Position numbers and translations under genes: made by a program
Assembly (NCBI GenBank): GCA_013390905.1
Contig: JACATG010000011.1
Coordinates: forward strand, 1 to 32,788
Source: Marine Group I thaumarchaeote
GTDB taxonomy: Archaea; Thermoproteota; Nitrososphaeria; Nitrososphaerales; Nitrosopumilaceae
DNA: 32,788 bases
Direction of reading: 5' to 3'
Shown: one piece after another, positions 24,745 through 32,788 of the stretch
Numbering within the stretch: the stretch's first letter is position 1
How the letters are laid out: each line of letters begins with the position of its first letter
Notes under the pieces: generated by a model
The model's database searches: none
Seen by the model: the letters and a program-made list of their open reading frames with translations, nothing else
What the model was told of the DNA's origin: nothing

Positions 24745-24867
24745 ATGAAAACTTCAGTAGTAGAAGAGTTAGTGTCAAAATACGAATTTTCATTTTGTCA
24801 TCAATGTAAAAAATTTCATGTTAATATGGAAGATGGTTTATGTGAACTCTGCCAAAAAAACTCTTAG
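24745..24867 (+). CDS. Tiny four-cysteine zinc-ribbon protein, 40 residues
   Basis: ATG 24745 opens a 40-residue frame with two CxxC pairs, Cys18/Cys21 (FCHQC) and Cys33/Cys36 (LCELC), separated by 11 residues with aromatic and acidic positions. This is a typical zinc ribbon or knuckle. An N-terminal helix (VVEELVSKYEF) precedes it. Such mini zinc proteins are frequent in archaea and often have unknown roles in transcription or RNA binding. The motif is very unlikely to arise by chance in AT-rich DNA, which supports the gene in spite of its size. Confidence 0.65.
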   Translation: MKTSVVEELVSKYEFSFCHQCKKFHVNMEDGLCELCQKNS

Positions 24868-24936
24868 TTGATAGTCTTTCAAGACAGTTACAAAAATACA
24901 AAGATCTAACTTAATGTAATTTCAAAGTTTAAGTAA

Positions 24937-26367
24937 CTAGATCAAAGAAACGTCGTGAGGCTGACTTTCTGCAAATCCAGCTCTTGACATTTTGATAAAC
25001 TCTGCATTATTTTGCATTTGAAGAATTGTATGTGCACCACAATAGCTCAGGCCTGAGCGTACACCACCTGTAAGTTGTTTTAGCATATCAGTTACAGTTC
25101 CTTTGTAAGGAACCATAGCCTCAACTCCTTCTGCAACATAGTCGTTAAGATCGTCATCAAGTGAAATTGAGCCTGTTAGTTTAGATTTTCTTCCTATTGA
25201 AGCAGCAAGAGAAGCCATTCCACGATAAACTTTGAAACGTTTCCCATTCTTAGTCAAAACTGTACCCGGTGATTCATCAGTGCCTCCAAACATACTACCT
25301 ATCATTACAGATGAAGCACCAGCAGCCAATCCTTTTGTTGCATCACCAGAAGTTCTTGTACCACCATCAGAAATTATTGGAATGTCATGATCCTTGCCTA
25401 TTTTTGCACAATCTATTACTGCAGTTAATTGTGGTACACCAGAGCCAGTAATCACTCTAGTAATACAAATTGAACCAGATCCTACACCAACCTTTACTGC
25501 ATCAACCCCTGCTTTTATCAAATCTTCAGTACCTTGAGCAGTTGCTACATTTCCTGCAATTAATTCACAGTTTGGGAATGCTTTTTTGATATTACGAACT
25601 GCACTTAATGCATTTTCACTATGACCATGTGCTATATCAACAACAAGAACATCAACTCCTGCTTCTAAAAGAGATTCGCTTCTTTCTAAAAAGTCACCTT
25701 TTACACCAACTGCTGCTCCAACTAATGGTCGTCCTTTCTTGTCTTTGGATGCATTTGGATAATCTGCATTGTTTGTAATATCCTTACTAGTAATCAATCC
25801 TTTAATTATTCCTGAATCATCAACTATTGGTAATTTTTCAATTCTGTGTTTATGTAAAATTTCTTTTGCTTCATCTAATGTAACTCCAGGTTTTGCAGTT
25901 ACAACATCTTTTGTCATTACATCCTGAATGTGATCATTTCGATTAGCAAATAGTAAGTCTCTCTCAGTTATTATTCCTATCAATTTAGTATTAGGGTCAA
26001 CTACCAAAAGACCAGAGATATCTTTATTTTCTGCATAGTCTAGAGCATCTTGAATAGACTTTTCAGGAGAAATAGAATAAGGATTTTCTATCATCACGCT
26101 ACCTGAACGTTTTACTTTGAGAACTTCGTCGGCTTGTTCTTGAATGGGCAAAAACCTGTGAATAATTCCTATACCCCCAGCACGAGCCATTGCCATAGCC
26201 ATTAAGGATTCGGTGACAGTATCCATATTTGCACTTACAAAAGGAATGTTAATTGAGATATTTCGAGATAATTTAGTACTCAGATCAGTTTGGCTTCTAC
26301 TTGTAATGTCTGAATATTTAGGTACAAGAAGAACATCATCAAAAGTTAATCCTTCTTTGAATTCCAA
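24937..26367 (-). CDS. guaB: Inosine-5'-monophosphate dehydrogenase
   Basis: GuaB oxidises IMP to XMP with NAD, the committed step to guanine nucleotides. The 476-residue protein has the N-terminal [10 protein letters not shown], two CBS domains (about 93-205) inserted in the barrel, and the active-site loop [11 protein letters not shown] with Cys301. [20 protein letters not shown] and the flap region follow. The start is TTG 26367, which gives the family's [11 protein letters not shown]. The gene lies about 2.3 kb from guaA on the opposite strand. Confidence 0.96.
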   Translation of the reverse strand: MEFKEGLTFDDVLLVPKYSDITSRSQTDLSTKLSRNISINIPFVSANMDTVTESLMAMAMARAGGIGIIHRFLPIQEQADEVLKVKRSGSVMIENPYSISPEKSIQDALDYAENKDISGLLVVDPNTKLIGIITERDLLFANRNDHIQDVMTKDVVTAKPGVTLDEAKEILHKHRIEKLPIVDDSGIIKGLITSKDITNNADYPNASKDKKGRPLVGAAVGVKGDFLERSESLLEAGVDVLVVDIAHGHSENALSAVRNIKKAFPNCELIAGNVATAQGTEDLIKAGVDAVKVGVGSGSICITRVITGSGVPQLTAVIDCAKIGKDHDIPIISDGGTRTSGDATKGLAAGASSVMIGSMFGGTDESPGTVLTKNGKRFKVYRGMASLAASIGRKSKLTGSISLDDDLNDYVAEGVEAMVPYKGTVTDMLKQLTGGVRSGLSYCGAHTILQMQNNAEFIKMSRAGFAESQPHDVSLI

Positions 26368-26385
26368 TGAAACCTTGTTAAGGAA

Positions 26386-26395
26386 GTAAAATATT
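26386..26395 (-). promoter_or_regulatory. TATA-like box for guaB
   Basis: AATATTTTAC on the minus strand is centred about 24 bases before the TTG start at 26367. Confidence 0.35.
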
Positions 26396-26412
26396 GATTA
26401 TAAGCCTTTGTG

Positions 26413-27264
26413 TCATCTTGAGAGTCTTGAAGCTATTGTAATTGCTTCTTTGGTAGCCTCAACATTATGAGTGCGAATAATGTCAGCACCATTTATGACA
26501 GATATAGCTTCAGCAGCTATTGAGCCAAATAATCGATCAGAAGGATTTTTTTTTCCTAAAAGATTTCCTAGGAAGGATTTGTTTGAAACAGAGATTAAAA
26601 TTGGATGATTCTGCTTTATAGAATTCAAGTTTTTGATTATTGATAGATCTCTTTCTACCCAATCTGATTTAATTTTTGTAAAAAATTGACCTTGCCCAGT
26701 TTTTACAAAGAACCCAATAGCAGGATCCAATACAATTTTTTCTGACGGAATGTTTGATTTTTTTGCAATTTTCAAGCTTTCTCTAAGAAGTTTTTTAGTT
26801 GTAGTAATAATATTTCCAAAAACAGTTTTAGAATCATATGCACATAAAATTAGAGATGGAACAAATTCTGAAACAACCTCTTGCATTTTTACATCATACT
26901 TTAATCCAGAAATATCATTGATTATCTCAATACCGTATTCTAAAGCATCTCTAGCAACTTTTGCCCTACATGTATCAACAGAAATTGGGAGATTAGAGAC
27001 ATTTTGAATTATTTTAATTGCATTAAGAATTCTTTTTGATTCAACTTTTTCTGAGACTGTTGTAGATAAATAAGGTGCAGTAGACATACCTCCAACATCG
27101 ATAAAATCTACACCTTCATCTTCCATTTGTATTACAGCATTTTTTATGTGAGTTTTGGTTGTATTGACAGATTTTTTGTAAAATGATTCAGGACTTGTGT
27201 TTAGAATACTCATTATGCGTACAGGATTTTTTCCACCTACTCGTACATTTCCAATTCTAGTCAC
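26413..27264 (-). CDS. folP: Dihydropteroate synthase-like protein
   Basis: This barrel enzyme would couple hydroxymethyl-dihydropterin diphosphate to p-aminobenzoate or a derivative. It has recognisable but altered DHPS motifs: MSILNTSPESF (for the usual NVTPDSF), DVGGMSTAP (STRP usual), SVDTCRAKVARDALEYG, IINDISG, DPAIGFFVKTG, SNKSFLGN (SRKSF usual) and RTHNV (RVHDV usual). The lost arginines suggest a different acceptor. The frame is open from TTG 27276; GTG 27264, giving the start MTRIGNVRVGG, is preferred because DHPS proteins usually begin near this point. It is divergent from mptE, a pterin kinase, which supports a pterin role. Confidence 0.85.
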   Translation of the reverse strand: MTRIGNVRVGGKNPVRIMSILNTSPESFYKKSVNTTKTHIKNAVIQMEDEGVDFIDVGGMSTAPYLSTTVSEKVESKRILNAIKIIQNVSNLPISVDTCRAKVARDALEYGIEIINDISGLKYDVKMQEVVSEFVPSLILCAYDSKTVFGNIITTTKKLLRESLKIAKKSNIPSEKIVLDPAIGFFVKTGQGQFFTKIKSDWVERDLSIIKNLNSIKQNHPILISVSNKSFLGNLLGKKNPSDRLFGSIAAEAISVINGADIIRTHNVEATKEAITIASRLSR

Positions 27265-27298
27265 ATGGTTTATCAAAAACTAAGGCAATTTGAGTTAT

Positions 27299-28036
27299 AT
27301 GATAATGTCAGGTTGGAGAAAGCGATATTCAGATATTTTGAATGAATTCAAGTATAGTGAAAAAAAGGATAAAGAGTCGGCTATTCTTTTAAATTCAATT
27401 TTAAAAAAATCAGATGTTAATGAAAAAATTATCAATTTAGTTAAAGGAAAAACCGTGTTTGTAATAGGTTCTGGACCTTCATTATCAACTGCCATTCCAA
27501 AATTAAAAAATTTTAAAAAATCAGTAAAAATTGCTGCAGATAGTTCAGTTAAATCTTTAGTAGAGAATGGAATTATTCCAGATATTATTATAACTGATTT
27601 AGATGGAGATGAAAATGCATTAAAAAAAATTGCAAAAACAAAATCAATATTTGTAGTGCATGCACATGGAGATAATATAAAAAAACTAGAATTTTCAAAA
27701 AAATTCAAAAATTGTATTGGAACAACACAATCAAAACCTTTTAGTAAAATACAAAATTTTGGTGGATTCACAGATGGGGATAGAGGAGTTTTTCTAGCTA
27801 ATCATTATGGTGCAAAAAAAATTATTTTATTTGGAATGGATTTTGGGGATCGGATTGGAAAATTTTCAAATACAAAAAAATCAGAAAGAAAAACAAAATT
27901 AATGAAATTAAATAAAGGAAAATTGCTTTTAGAATGGCTATCAACTATTACAAAATCAGAATTGTTTACTACATCAAAGCCAATTAATGGGTTTAAAAAA
28001 ATATCATACAAAGATGTAGACATTATAATTACCTAG
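27299..28036 (+). CDS. mptE: 6-hydroxymethyl-7,8-dihydropterin pyrophosphokinase, MptE-type
   Basis: MptE is the archaeal enzyme, unrelated to bacterial FolK, that activates 6-hydroxymethyl-dihydropterin with ATP. In about 245 residues it shows the family's GSGPSL loop, AADSSVKSLVENGIIPDIIITDLDGD, VVHAHGDN, GFTDGDRG and LFGMDFGD motifs. Starts at TTG 27290, ATG 27299 and ATG 27305 are all possible; 27299 is preferred because a TATA-like TTTATCA lies about 28 bases upstream. The start is within about 35 bases of the divergent DHPS-like gene, so their promoters overlap. Confidence 0.88.
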   Translation: MIMSGWRKRYSDILNEFKYSEKKDKESAILLNSILKKSDVNEKIINLVKGKTVFVIGSGPSLSTAIPKLKNFKKSVKIAADSSVKSLVENGIIPDIIITDLDGDENALKKIAKTKSIFVVHAHGDNIKKLEFSKKFKNCIGTTQSKPFSKIQNFGGFTDGDRGVFLANHYGAKKIILFGMDFGDRIGKFSNTKKSERKTKLMKLNKGKLLLEWLSTITKSELFTTSKPINGFKKISYKDVDIIIT

Positions 28037-28040
28037 AATG

Positions 28041-28050
28041 CATTTAATAC
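28041..28050 (+). promoter_or_regulatory. TATA-like box for the 28072 gene and guaA
   Basis: CATTTAATAC is centred about 26 bases before ATG 28072, just after the mptE stop. Confidence 0.45.
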
Positions 28051-28071
28051 CCATCCCTCATTTATCAAATT

Positions 28072-28647
28072 ATGAAATTCTCAGAGGAGCAAGTAAAAGA
28101 CATTGTTACTTTGAAGGAAAGTTTGATCGAGCAAATTGACAAACACCAAGAATCCATAGAAATGTTAGAAAAAAATATCATAATTTTGGATTTATTCTTA
28201 AAGGATTCTAGTTTTACAAAAGCTTCACATCTAGGAACAACAAAAAAAGCAGAGATTCAAAACAAACCAGATACTACAAAAAAACTTGTAGAGAATTCAA
28301 TTCCAATTAAAAGAGTGAGCGATGGTAAAGTAATTGCGAATGCCTATGTCACACCAGAACAAGTTTCCATAGTTTTAGGTGACGAAATTGAGATTAGTGT
28401 TGATACTCCACCTTTCAAATCATTCTTTTTAGATAGAATTATTGGAGAAATGAAAAAGAAGGATATTGCAGAAGCAGAGAAGGGAAAAATCCAAAAAGAA
28501 TCAATTATTAATTACATTATAAACAAAAATGGCTCAGACATAAGGGAAATTATTATCAAAAACTATAGGCAGAAAGAAAGAGTAAATGAGCTAATCAATA
28601 CAGCAGGGTGGTCATTAACACGAATGCTTGAAAATATCAACAAGTGA
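28072..28647 (+). CDS. Hypothetical coiled-coil protein in the guaA operon
   Basis: The 191-residue protein begins with a charged coiled coil (about 3-47, heptads through LKESLIEQIDKHQESIEMLEKN), then a Lys/Thr-rich linker, a central region with ISVDTPPFKSFFLDRIIGEM (about 107-126) and a helical C-terminus ending INTAGWSLTRMLENI. It is soluble, with no Cys motif. I do not recognise the family; it reads like a conserved thaumarchaeal protein that oligomerises through its N-terminus. It ends four bases before guaA, so the two are cotranscribed. Confidence 0.8.
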   Translation: MKFSEEQVKDIVTLKESLIEQIDKHQESIEMLEKNIIILDLFLKDSSFTKASHLGTTKKAEIQNKPDTTKKLVENSIPIKRVSDGKVIANAYVTPEQVSIVLGDEIEISVDTPPFKSFFLDRIIGEMKKKDIAEAEKGKIQKESIINYIINKNGSDIREIIIKNYRQKERVNELINTAGWSLTRMLENINK

Positions 28648-28651
28648 TAAC

Positions 28652-30175
28652 ATGGATAAAATTGTAGTTTTAGATTTTGGGTCACAATACAGTCATTTAA
28701 TTTGTAGAAGAATTAGAGAGTTTTCTGTTTATGCAGAACTTGTTCCTTATGATATTAGTTATGAAGAATTGCAGAAACATAATCCAAAGGGAATTATTTT
28801 TTCAGGAGGTCCATCAAGTGTTTATAATTCAGATGCCCCCATTCCAGAAAATAAAATTTTTGATATGAATTTACCTCTACTGGGAATTTGTTATGGACAT
28901 CAATTAATTGTAAACAAATACGGGGGTAAAATAAAAAAAGCAAACAAGGAATATGGTTCATCTTTACTTACAATTGATGATGATAAAGATCTTCTAAGTG
29001 GTATAGGAGAATCAGTAAGAGCATGGATGAGTCATGGTGATGAAGCGGAAGAAATTCCACAAGGATTTAAAGTAATAGGACATACACAAAGTGCAAAAGC
29101 TGCTGCAATTGCATCAGAGGAAAAATCAATCTATGGAATTCAATTTCACCCCGAAGTGGTGCATACAGAACAAGGTGCTAAAATTCTTAAGAATTTTGTT
29201 TTGAAAATATGTGGAGCAAAACAAGATTGGACAATGGAGGGTTTTATAGATACAGTTGTAGAAAAAATTTCAAAAATAGAGGGAAATGTACTTTGTGGAG
29301 TCAGTGGAGGCATAGATTCTACTGTAGCAGCATTACTAATTCACAAAGCAGTTGGGGATAAGCTCACATGTATTTTTGTAAATAATGGTTTGTTACGATT
29401 AAACGAAGAAACAGAAATTGAGGAGATGTTCAAAGATAATTTTAAGTTAAATTTTACAGCAGTAGATGCAGCTGATGAATTTCTTGAAAAGCTAAAAGGA
29501 GTAGAGGATCCTGAGAAAAAGAGAAAGATTGTAGGAGAGGAATTTATTCGTGTTTTCACTGAATTTTCTGAAAAAAATGGTCCCTTCAAATGGTTAGCTC
29601 AAGGTACACTTTATCCCGATGTAATTGAAAGCGGAGTTTCAAAAGGACCAGCATCTGTAATTAAATCTCATCACAATGTAGGAGGATTACCAGATTGGCT
29701 CAATTTGGAAATTTTAGAACCATTAAGAGAGTTGTATAAAGATGAAGTAAGAAAGATTGCAAAAATTCTAAACGTTCCAAAGAAACTTCTCATGAGACAC
29801 CCATTTCCTGGTCCAGGGCTAGCTGTAAGGATAATTGGGGAAGTTACTCCAATAAAACTACAGATTGCCAAAGCAGCAAGTAAAATTGTCGAAGATGAAT
29901 TAATGAAGGCAGACTTGTATGATAAAGTATGGCAAGCTTATGCTGCAGTTGGAGATGATAAAGCAGTAGGTGTTGTTGGGGATGAACGAAGATATGGAAA
30001 CATAGTTATGATTAGAGTCGTAGATTCAATAGATGCAATGACTGCAGATTGGACAAGACTTCCACATGGTCTTTTAGAAAAAATGAGTAATAGAATAACA
30101 AATGAAATTGAAGATGTCACATGGGTGACTTATACCATTTCAAGTAAACCTCCTGCAACAATTGAGCCACAGTAA
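28652..30175 (+). CDS. guaA: GMP synthase (glutamine-hydrolysing), single-chain
   Basis: GuaA aminates XMP to GMP. The 507-residue protein carries both parts in one chain: the class-I glutaminase (Cys80 in LGICYGHQ, His166 and Glu168 in FHPEVVH) and the ATP pyrophosphatase (SGGIDST at 218-224), then the dimerisation domain with RHPFPGPGLAVRIIGE and the C-terminal end KPPATIEPQ. ATG 28652 is the start; the frame extends eight codons upstream to a TTG inside the preceding gene, which is not needed. Many archaea split these two domains into separate genes, so the fused form resembles the bacterial arrangement. Confidence 0.97.
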   Translation: MDKIVVLDFGSQYSHLICRRIREFSVYAELVPYDISYEELQKHNPKGIIFSGGPSSVYNSDAPIPENKIFDMNLPLLGICYGHQLIVNKYGGKIKKANKEYGSSLLTIDDDKDLLSGIGESVRAWMSHGDEAEEIPQGFKVIGHTQSAKAAAIASEEKSIYGIQFHPEVVHTEQGAKILKNFVLKICGAKQDWTMEGFIDTVVEKISKIEGNVLCGVSGGIDSTVAALLIHKAVGDKLTCIFVNNGLLRLNEETEIEEMFKDNFKLNFTAVDAADEFLEKLKGVEDPEKKRKIVGEEFIRVFTEFSEKNGPFKWLAQGTLYPDVIESGVSKGPASVIKSHHNVGGLPDWLNLEILEPLRELYKDEVRKIAKILNVPKKLLMRHPFPGPGLAVRIIGEVTPIKLQIAKAASKIVEDELMKADLYDKVWQAYAAVGDDKAVGVVGDERRYGNIVMIRVVDSIDAMTADWTRLPHGLLEKMSNRITNEIEDVTWVTYTISSKPPATIEPQ

Positions 30176-30537
30176 TGATTAATTTGGAATACGAAAAAAT
30201 TTGTGATGAAATTCTTGAATGTGACAAAAAAATCAGATATGTAGGAGTATACGATTATGGGAAACTTTATGACAAGATGAGGCCAGGATTAAAGAGTCAT
30301 TTATCAAGAGAAGAAACTGAATTGTCTTTGTCTCAAGCAATTTATCGATGGTCTACACGTAAAAAAACAGCAAAAAAAATTGGAAAACCTATTTTTTCAT
30401 TAGCAAAATATGAAAAAATTTATCGAGTAACTGTACCTATGGGAGGAGCAGGATTAATTTTGATTAGTACAGAATTAGATTCAGACGTAATTAAAATTGT
30501 TGATAAGATTTTGAAAATCAAAAATGAATACTCTTGA
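30175..30537 (+). CDS. Hypothetical small protein, DUF6659-like
   Basis: The 120-residue protein starts in a TAATG overlap with the guaA stop and is surely cotranscribed. Features are IRYVGVYDYGKL (about 20-31), a polar middle with SREETELSLSQAIYRWSTRKK, and a beta-rich end VTVPMGGAGLILISTE. It resembles a family I remember as DUF6659 in ammonia-oxidising archaea, often present in several copies, with a fold like small roadblock/profilin-type sensors. Function unknown; the match is from memory. Confidence 0.75.
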   Translation: MINLEYEKICDEILECDKKIRYVGVYDYGKLYDKMRPGLKSHLSREETELSLSQAIYRWSTRKKTAKKIGKPIFSLAKYEKIYRVTVPMGGAGLILISTELDSDVIKIVDKILKIKNEYS

Positions 30538-30539
30538 TA

Positions 30540-30550
30540 TTTTTTTAATA
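30540..30550 (+). terminator. T-rich terminator of the guaA operon
   Basis: A run of seven Ts begins at 30540, directly after the last stop codon of the operon, in the 32-base gap before the convergent ROK kinase. Archaeal RNA polymerase terminates at such U-runs without a hairpin. Confidence 0.35.
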
Positions 30551-30569
30551 GTAAGAATATTCTGAATAA

Positions 30570-31439
30570 CTAAATAAGAAGTGCTGCACCATATACTCCT
30601 GCAGAATCACCCAATTTGTTTTTCAGTATTGGAGTATCAACTAAATCTGAAAAGACTTTACTGTAAACTGATTCTTTTCCTTCAGTATACAAAAAATCAA
30701 TATTTGACAAACCACCACCTAAAACTATTACATCTGGATCTAAGATGTCTATAACGTTAGCAAGCCCATATCCAAAATTTTCTAAAAATTCACCTTTCCA
30801 TTTTTGGCCAATCTCATTATTAATGTTAGAAAGGATTTCAGGAAGAGTTTGAGATTTTCCAGTTAGTTTTGTCCATTGTTTTTCCAATGAAGGACCACTG
30901 ATGTAGGTCTCTACGCATCCAGTTTTACCACAATAACAAGAATTTCCATTACGATGTAAGGTATGGTGTCCCCATTCTCCTCCAATGTTAGTTCTACCAG
31001 GATGAAGTTTTCCATCAATCACAATTCCACCACCAACACCAGTACCCATAATCACTCCAAAGACTACATCAAATCCACTAGCAACACCCATTTTAGCTTC
31101 AGCTATTGCAAAACAGTTTGCATCATTTTCTATGGATATTTTTTTTTCTAGTTTATTTTCTAGATCTTCTTTAAGTGATTTTCCAATCAAGCATTGTGTA
31201 TTACTATTTTTAATTAATCCAGTTTGTTTAGAAATTGCACCAGGTGTACAAATACCAAAAGAAAAGTCAGAAATGTTTGTAGATATCTCTAAGACCAAAG
31301 ATGATATAGTATTGATAATTTTTTGATAATCATTTTGTGGTGTTGGAATCCTTTTTCTTTCTAAAACATTTAGATTTTCATCAAGTAGAACAGCTTCTGT
31401 TTTAGTGCCACCTAAATCAACACCAATTTTGTACAACAA
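30570..31439 (-). CDS. ROK-family sugar kinase (glucokinase-like)
   Basis: The 289-residue protein has the ATP loop VDLGGTKTEA (7-16), catalytic Asp106 in ENDANCFA, GTGVGGGI (132-139), Glu155 and His158 in GEWGHH, and the ROK zinc motif CYCGKTGCVE (168-177). The C-terminal VIVLGGGLSN closes the nucleotide site. It phosphorylates glucose or a related hexose such as fructose, N-acetylglucosamine or N-acetylmannosamine; sequence alone does not choose between them. The start is TTG 31439, directly followed by a second TTG codon; no ATG is near. Confidence 0.9.
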   Translation of the reverse strand: MLYKIGVDLGGTKTEAVLLDENLNVLERKRIPTPQNDYQKIINTISSLVLEISTNISDFSFGICTPGAISKQTGLIKNSNTQCLIGKSLKEDLENKLEKKISIENDANCFAIAEAKMGVASGFDVVFGVIMGTGVGGGIVIDGKLHPGRTNIGGEWGHHTLHRNGNSCYCGKTGCVETYISGPSLEKQWTKLTGKSQTLPEILSNINNEIGQKWKGEFLENFGYGLANVIDILDPDVIVLGGGLSNIDFLYTEGKESVYSKVFSDLVDTPILKNKLGDSAGVYGAALLI

Positions 31440-31478
31440 TAATTTATAAAAGTTAAAAGGCTTAAGTTTTAACTAAAA

Positions 31479-32788
31479 TTATCCCATTGGAGGCATACCG
31501 CCGCCACCTGGAGCTCCAGAAATAGCAATTACATCATCTATTCTAAGAATCATACATGCTGCTTCTGTTGCAGATTTGATAATCTGTTCTTTAACTACAA
31601 TTGGTTCTACAACATCAATCGCGAACATATCAGCAATCTTTGTGTTTCTGGCATCAATACCAGTCCATTTATGACCTTGGTTTTGTTTTGCTCTGAGATT
31701 AGCCATTGTATCAATTGGATCCATTCCTGCATTTTCAGCAATAGTTAATGGAATTGTTTCTAATGCTTCAGCAAATTTTTTGATTGCAAGTTGCTCTCTT
31801 CCATCAAAATTATCAGCCCATTCCTTAAGTTGTGAGGCTGCAAATGACTCAGGTGCACCTCCACCTGCAACAATTTCAGGCTTTTCAATTACATCTTTTA
31901 CTACCATTAGAGCGTCATGAATTGAACGATCAACTTCATCAATTACTCTTTGAGAACCACCACGAATTAGCAAAGTGACTGATTGTGGGTGTTTACATCC
32001 TTCAATGAATACCCATTTGTCAGATTCTACTTTCTTTTCATGAGCCAAATCAGCAAAGCCAAGATCTTTTTCTGAAAGATCATCTAGATTGTTAATTACA
32101 CGTCCACCTGTAGCTTTAGAAAGTTTAGTCATGTCACTTTCTTTGACACGACGAATTGCCATAATGCCATGTTTTGCAAGATAGTGTTGTGAAATATCAT
32201 CAATTCCTTTTTGACAAATCAATACATTAGCACCAACATCATGTAGCTTGTCAACCATAGTCTTTAGCATTCGATTTTCTTCTTCTAAGAACATCTGCAT
32301 TTGAGTAGGATCAGTAATTCTAATTTCAGCACTCATTTCAGTTTTTTCAATTTCTAATGCGGAATTTATTAATGCAATTTTTGCCTTTTCAATTTTTCTA
32401 GGCATTCCACTATGAACAATTTCTTTATCTAAAACAATACCCTTCACAATGTTTGTGTCTTGAATTGAACCACCTGCTTTCTTTTCAACTTTAAGGTTGT
32501 CAAGATCAATAGTATAATCATCACCTTTCTTGATTACAATGCTAAGAATTGCATCAACTACGATTTTTGATAGAGTGCCACTGTCTTCAGAAATTAATTT
32601 TGATTGCATACTAGTATTTGCAATTTTAAGAAGAGATTCTTTATCATCAGGTTGTATTTTCTTGGATAATTCTGAGTAAATTTCAAGGGTTTTTTCAGCA
32701 GCTGCCTGGTAACCTTCAACAATGATTGAAGAATGAACATCTTTTTTGAGTAGATCCTCTGCTTTGGCTAATAATGCCCCTCCAAAAA
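31479..32788 (-). CDS. Thermosome (group II chaperonin) subunit, 5' part outside the window
   Basis: The frame stays open from the internal Met at 32609 to the right edge; the added 60 residues (GGALLAKAEDLLKKDVHSS and on) are the equatorial domain just after the nucleotide loop, so the true start is beyond the window. Visible are the apical domain with the helical lid (about 32,350-31,950), VAGGGAPE of the second equatorial half, and the Gly/Met tail GGGGMPPMG at the C-terminus. Thermosome rings fold proteins in the cytosol with ATP. About 436 residues of an expected 540 or so are present. Confidence 0.95.
   Translation of the reverse strand, partial: FGGALLAKAEDLLKKDVHSSIIVEGYQAAAEKTLEIYSELSKKIQPDDKESLLKIANTSMQSKLISEDSGTLSKIVVDAILSIVIKKGDDYTIDLDNLKVEKKAGGSIQDTNIVKGIVLDKEIVHSGMPRKIEKAKIALINSALEIEKTEMSAEIRITDPTQMQMFLEEENRMLKTMVDKLHDVGANVLICQKGIDDISQHYLAKHGIMAIRRVKESDMTKLSKATGGRVINNLDDLSEKDLGFADLAHEKKVESDKWVFIEGCKHPQSVTLLIRGGSQRVIDEVDRSIHDALMVVKDVIEKPEIVAGGGAPESFAASQLKEWADNFDGREQLAIKKFAEALETIPLTIAENAGMDPIDTMANLRAKQNQGHKWTGIDARNTKIADMFAIDVVEPIVVKEQIIKSATEAACMILRIDDVIAISGAPGGGGMPPMG

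Noticed and set aside
32609-32609. Internal Met at 32609 as the thermosome start
   Set aside because: The frame stays open to the window edge and encodes conserved equatorial-domain sequence before it.
1-32788. Mobile elements or horizontally acquired islands
   Set aside because: No transposase, integrase, terminal repeats, attachment-site duplication at the tRNA or abrupt base-composition change was seen.

Overview
The window looks like a piece of chromosome from a low-GC, Nitrosopumilus-type ammonia-oxidising archaeon (Thaumarchaeota/Nitrososphaerota). Evidence is the archaeal gene set (thermosome, exosome subunit Csl4, TiaS, Dph2, MptE-type pterin kinase, archaeal initiator tRNA), very AT-rich DNA, frequent TTG/GTG starts, and TATA-like boxes about 24-29 bases before many start codons with no room for a leader. 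The genus is inferred from gene content and remembered families, not from a search. Gene density is very high, and I see no insertion sequence, phage or CRISPR array.

Layout. (1) Bases 1-4667, minus strand: a giant secreted surface protein (signal peptide, one fibronectin-III-like domain, then a long Phe-every-sixth-residue repeat with calcium-type loops). Its frame is closed by a stop at 378-380, but a second open frame continues it to the window edge, so the gene looks frameshifted. (2) 4758-7473, minus: a 39-residue ORF, a MoaD-MoeB fusion and threonine synthase. (3) 7694-8167, plus: a small secreted-type protein whose signal segment is cut off by an in-frame stop. (4) 8169-15533, minus: a compact histidine operon hisG-D-C-HAD phosphatase-B-H-A-F-I with its own TATA box. 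(5) 15573-17928, minus: class-II-like HMG-CoA reductase and a sugar/sorbosone dehydrogenase-type beta-propeller. (6) 18012-18085: initiator tRNA-Met, tail-to-tail with tiaS. (7) 19499-24867: Dph2, a TPR protein, an MDR oxidoreductase, Csl4, prephenate dehydratase and small unknowns, including a 40-residue four-cysteine protein. (8) 24937-30537: guaB, a DHPS-like gene, mptE, an unknown coiled-coil protein, guaA and a small unknown. (9) 30570-32788, minus: a ROK sugar kinase and a thermosome subunit that runs off the right edge.

How the genes fit together. The his operon covers nearly the whole path from PRPP/ATP to histidinol; the HAD enzyme is the best candidate for the missing histidinol-phosphate phosphatase, while hisE is absent. 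guaB and guaA make GMP, and so supply GTP, the precursor of pterins. The pterin genes between them (MptE plus a DHPS-like enzyme) suggest a folate-like or methanopterin-like branch. TiaS, Dph2, Csl4 and the initiator tRNA form an information-processing block.

The points most worth checking are the frameshifted repeat protein and its unusual hexapeptide architecture, the fused ubiquitin-like/E1 protein abutting threonine synthase, and the in-frame stop in the 7694-8167 gene.
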